Shown piece by piece: positions 61,790 to 64,000 of a stretch of DNA of 64,000 nucleotides. This DNA comes from Diphasiastrum complanatum (lineage: Eukaryota; Streptophyta; Lycopodiopsida; Lycopodiales; Lycopodiaceae). The stretch is taken from positions 77,766,792-77,830,791 of the forward strand of contig CM055096.1 in assembly GCA_029204225.1 (NCBI GenBank), written 5' to 3'. Below the pieces are notes generated by a model. It was not told where the DNA came from. It made no database searches and was given only the letters and a program-made list of their open reading frames with translations. How positions within the stretch are numbered: the first letter of the stretch is position 1; each line of letters starts with the position of its first letter. Made by a program: the position numbers and the translations under genes.

Positions 61790-63270
61790 TGACTCCAAGA
61801 CTGCTCCTCTATTTCTCGAATAGACCTTTGTCTAAGGCCTTTGTGAAAATGTCAGCAACCATGTCTTTCATTCCAATGAAGGTGGTCTACAACATCTTCT
61901 TGCCAATCAGATCCCTTATCAAGTGGTACTTGATCGCAATGTGAAACATAGGATCTTTCATCAGATGTATTGCAAATGTGTTTTTCATCTACAAAACTAG
62001 AGGTTTGTTTCTCGTTTTGCCCAATTCGTCTAGGAACTGTTTGAGCCAAATTATCTCATTGGCCATCTTTGCTACTGCAACGTAGTCTGCTTCACAGGAT
62101 GACTGAGCTACAATGGTCTGCTTCTTGCAGACCCAGACAATTGCTGCACCTGACGCGATGGTGCATCCTCTTGAGACCCTTTTACAATCATCCTTGAGAG
62201 ATGCCCAGCTAGCATCACTGTAGGAAAGCATCTGAAACCCTGCATCACGACAATAACACAAACCATAATCCTTTATCAATTGAAGATATTGCAAAATCAA
62301 TTTTGCAATCTTCCAATGTGTCGAGCCTGGATTCGTGCAGAATTGGCTCATCTTGAACACTACATTAGCAATGTCAGAGCATGTGTTATCTGCAAGGTAC
62401 ATCAGCGATTCTACCAGTTTTCTGTATGGTGTGAGCTGCATCAATTCTCTCTCTTCTTCAGTCTTTGAACAATTTTCGTTTGTCAGTAACGTTCCTACAA
62501 GCATTGGAGTATTCGCTCCTTTGCAATTCAGCATCCCCAAATTCTCTAGGATTTTCTGGGTGTATCTGGACTGATGAAGATACAACTTACCTCCCTCATA
62601 GTCCTTGTCAATCTGTAAGCCAAGGTAACACTTGGCTTCTCCTAGATCTACAATCTTGAAATGTTTCGACATGTCATTTTTCACTTCAACAATCAGCTTC
62701 TCACTCTTGCAGAGTATCAGAGTGTCGTCCACATACACAGCCACAATGATGCTCTTCCCATCTGTAATTTTTGCATAAACATTGGAATCAGCCATAAGTG
62801 GCTTGAATCCCAAGGATTTCAGGGCTTGATCTTTCTTTTTGTATCATTGTCGAGCTGACTGCTTTAGACCATAGATACTCCTATGCATTCTTCATGCATA
62901 ATTAGGAAGTGAATTCGAGACATAACCCGGGGGTTGATCCATGTAGACCTCTTCGTCTAACTCACCATGCAAAAAGGCTGTCTTCTCATCCACAATGTGG
63001 ATCCTGAGGTAATAAGCAGCTGCATATGCAAATAGTAAACATAGGGATGAATGTTTCATGGCAGGAGAGAAGTTTTCAGAATAATCAATACCATATCTTT
63101 GAGAGAATCCCTTCACTACAAGTCTTGCCTTATATTTTGAAACATCTCCATCTGGTCCATACTTTAGTTTGTAAACCCATTTGCAATTTACAGCCTTTCA
63201 CTTATCTGACAATGGCTGCAATGTCCATATTTGGTTCTTCGTCATGGATTCCATCTCCTTGTTCATGGCT
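61790..63270 (-). pseudogene. Element A' reverse transcriptase and RNase H
   Basis: RT starts with N-Q-I-W-T-L-Q-P-L near 63230. K-G-F-S-Q-R-Y-G-I-D-Y and D-E-K-T-A-F-L-H-G-E lie at 63116-62892. After one frame break, a 274-codon ORF (62813-61989) carries the catalytic V-Y-V-D-D-T-L-I-L, D-L-G-E-A-K-C-Y-L-G-L, the connection domain, and RNase H with S-Y-S-D-A-S-W and S-S-C-E-A-D-Y. The last part of RNase H, to 61790, is in another frame (A-D-I-F-T-K-A-L). The few lesions indicate a fairly recent copy. Confidence 0.87.
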
Positions 63271-64000
63271 TGGATCCATTTGTCCTTCTATGGACATTCA
63301 ATTGCCTCCTCAAATGTCTGTGGTTCATCACTGAATCCACAGAACTCTTCTCATGTAGAAGCAGAGATGCTTGGCACATATCTTGCTGGTGCTCTTCGTT
63401 GTCTTGTCGACATTCTAGGAGATCCTCTTGTAACTGCAATGTCTTTGTCTTTGCCTGCTCTGCCAGGCCCAGAACCATCTTGGTTGATAGGTAGTATAGC
63501 AAAAGACTGCCTCTCGAATCTTTCGTCTTCTGATTCGTCACTCGAATGTGAAGTGACTCAAAAATCTTCATTTTCATGTTCATCTTCTGCTCCCTCTATC
63601 ACAGGTGTCAGATCATAGTACCGTCTTTCAAAACCTTCATAGCTGACAGGATCATCATTGGCCATCGTTCTGCTCTCATCAAATCTGACATCTCTGACTG
63701 TCTTCACAGTGTTCGTCTCTGGCATGTAGACTCTATAGTAGGATGAATTGTTGTCTTATCCTCCTAGACATCCCTGTTCAGCCTTTTCATCAAGCTTCTT
63801 TCGAAGTTTATCAGGGATACGTGCATAAGCTGCACAACCAAAGATTCTGATGTGAGCTAGATTGGGTTTTCTACCCCACCACAATTCGTGTGTTGTTGTG
63901 TGAGGGACACCAGACTTTCCTATCATGTTCCGAATGTAAGTAGTTGTAGCTACTGCTTCAGCCCACAGTACTCTTGGAGCTTTTGAGTAGGCCATCATGC
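63271..64000 (-). pseudogene. Element A' integrase C-terminus and linker
   Basis: 63998-63756 reads M-M-A-Y-S-K-A-P-R-V-L-W-A-E-A-V and W-W-G-R-K-P-N-L, matching element A 10680-10830 almost word for word. A stop follows G-Y-D. The linker has V-K-F-D-E-S-R and S-T-R-Q-R-R-A-P-A-R-Y, then joins RT. The integrase core lies beyond the window end. Confidence 0.82.

Larger units (their letters stand above)
60986..64000 (-). mobile_element. Element A' (family A copia), 3' half, runs off the window
   Basis: Integrase end, linker, RT, RNase H, polypurine tract and truncated 3' LTR lie on the - strand. The sequence continues beyond 64000. Protein and LTR similarity place it in family A (1822-12603), and it shows what A has lost. 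Confidence 0.85.

Overview
The window looks like land-plant nuclear DNA made almost entirely of nested, decayed LTR retrotransposons, with one recognisable host gene, a diterpene synthase-like gene at 41382-45212. Evidence for a plant: Ty1/copia Gag-Pol with plant-type zinc knuckles, Ty3/gypsy elements with C-terminal chromodomains (chromoviruses), tRNA-iMet primer sites (TGGTATCAGAGC and variants), GT-AG introns, and a plant class II/class I diterpene cyclase fold. The species cannot be fixed from sequence alone; a spore-bearing plant (bryophyte, lycophyte, fern) or gymnosperm is my inference. There are no bacterial genes, CRISPR arrays, or rRNA or tRNA genes that I can support.

Layout, using private letters for elements. 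1-1300 holds nothing recognised. 1301-1821 is an LTR-like repeat (G) with a TATA box, joined to a noncoding repeat X. Copia element A (1822-12603, + strand, TSD CTTTA) is inserted in X and is itself split by copia element B (3840-9587, - strand, TSD GGTCA). X resumes at 12609-14162 and runs into LTR F (14163-14657). 14700-15318 and 21496-21807 are two halves of chromovirus D, split by chromovirus E (15319-21495, - strand, paired 517-bp LTRs). A 1.3-kb direct repeat H (21808-23071 and 31323-32672) brackets a gypsy derivative on the - strand: gag, an in-frame Gag/integrase fusion, two extra ORFs and a 0.9-kb CGAAAA-rich array. Between it and the right H copy lie LTR F and X again, in inverted orientation to the left copies.

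32673-34549 holds nothing recognised. 34550-34933 is another G LTR with an iMet primer site. Copia J follows (primer site 35777, gag to RNase H 36572-39523, + strand, cut off in RNase H). 39524-41381 is noncoding with a small hairpin element. The diterpene synthase-like gene shows nine exons that join in frame (about 516 residues), but its N-terminal third was not found. Its class II DxDD motif is intact; both class I metal motifs are lost. Its largest intron is mostly hairpin (MITE-like) elements.

46089-50765 is a mosaic of truncated elements: LTR M, copia integrase N, chromovirus O, gypsy tail and LTR P, copia fragment Q. 50766-53130 holds nothing recognised. 53130-59784 carries two copies of copia family K in tandem on the - strand (K2 truncated, K1 nearly full length), inserted in a deleted + strand copia L (59785-60985). 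60986-64000 is the 3' half of A', a second member of family A, on the - strand. Every retroelement ORF has stops, frameshifts or deletions, so none looks autonomous as sequenced.
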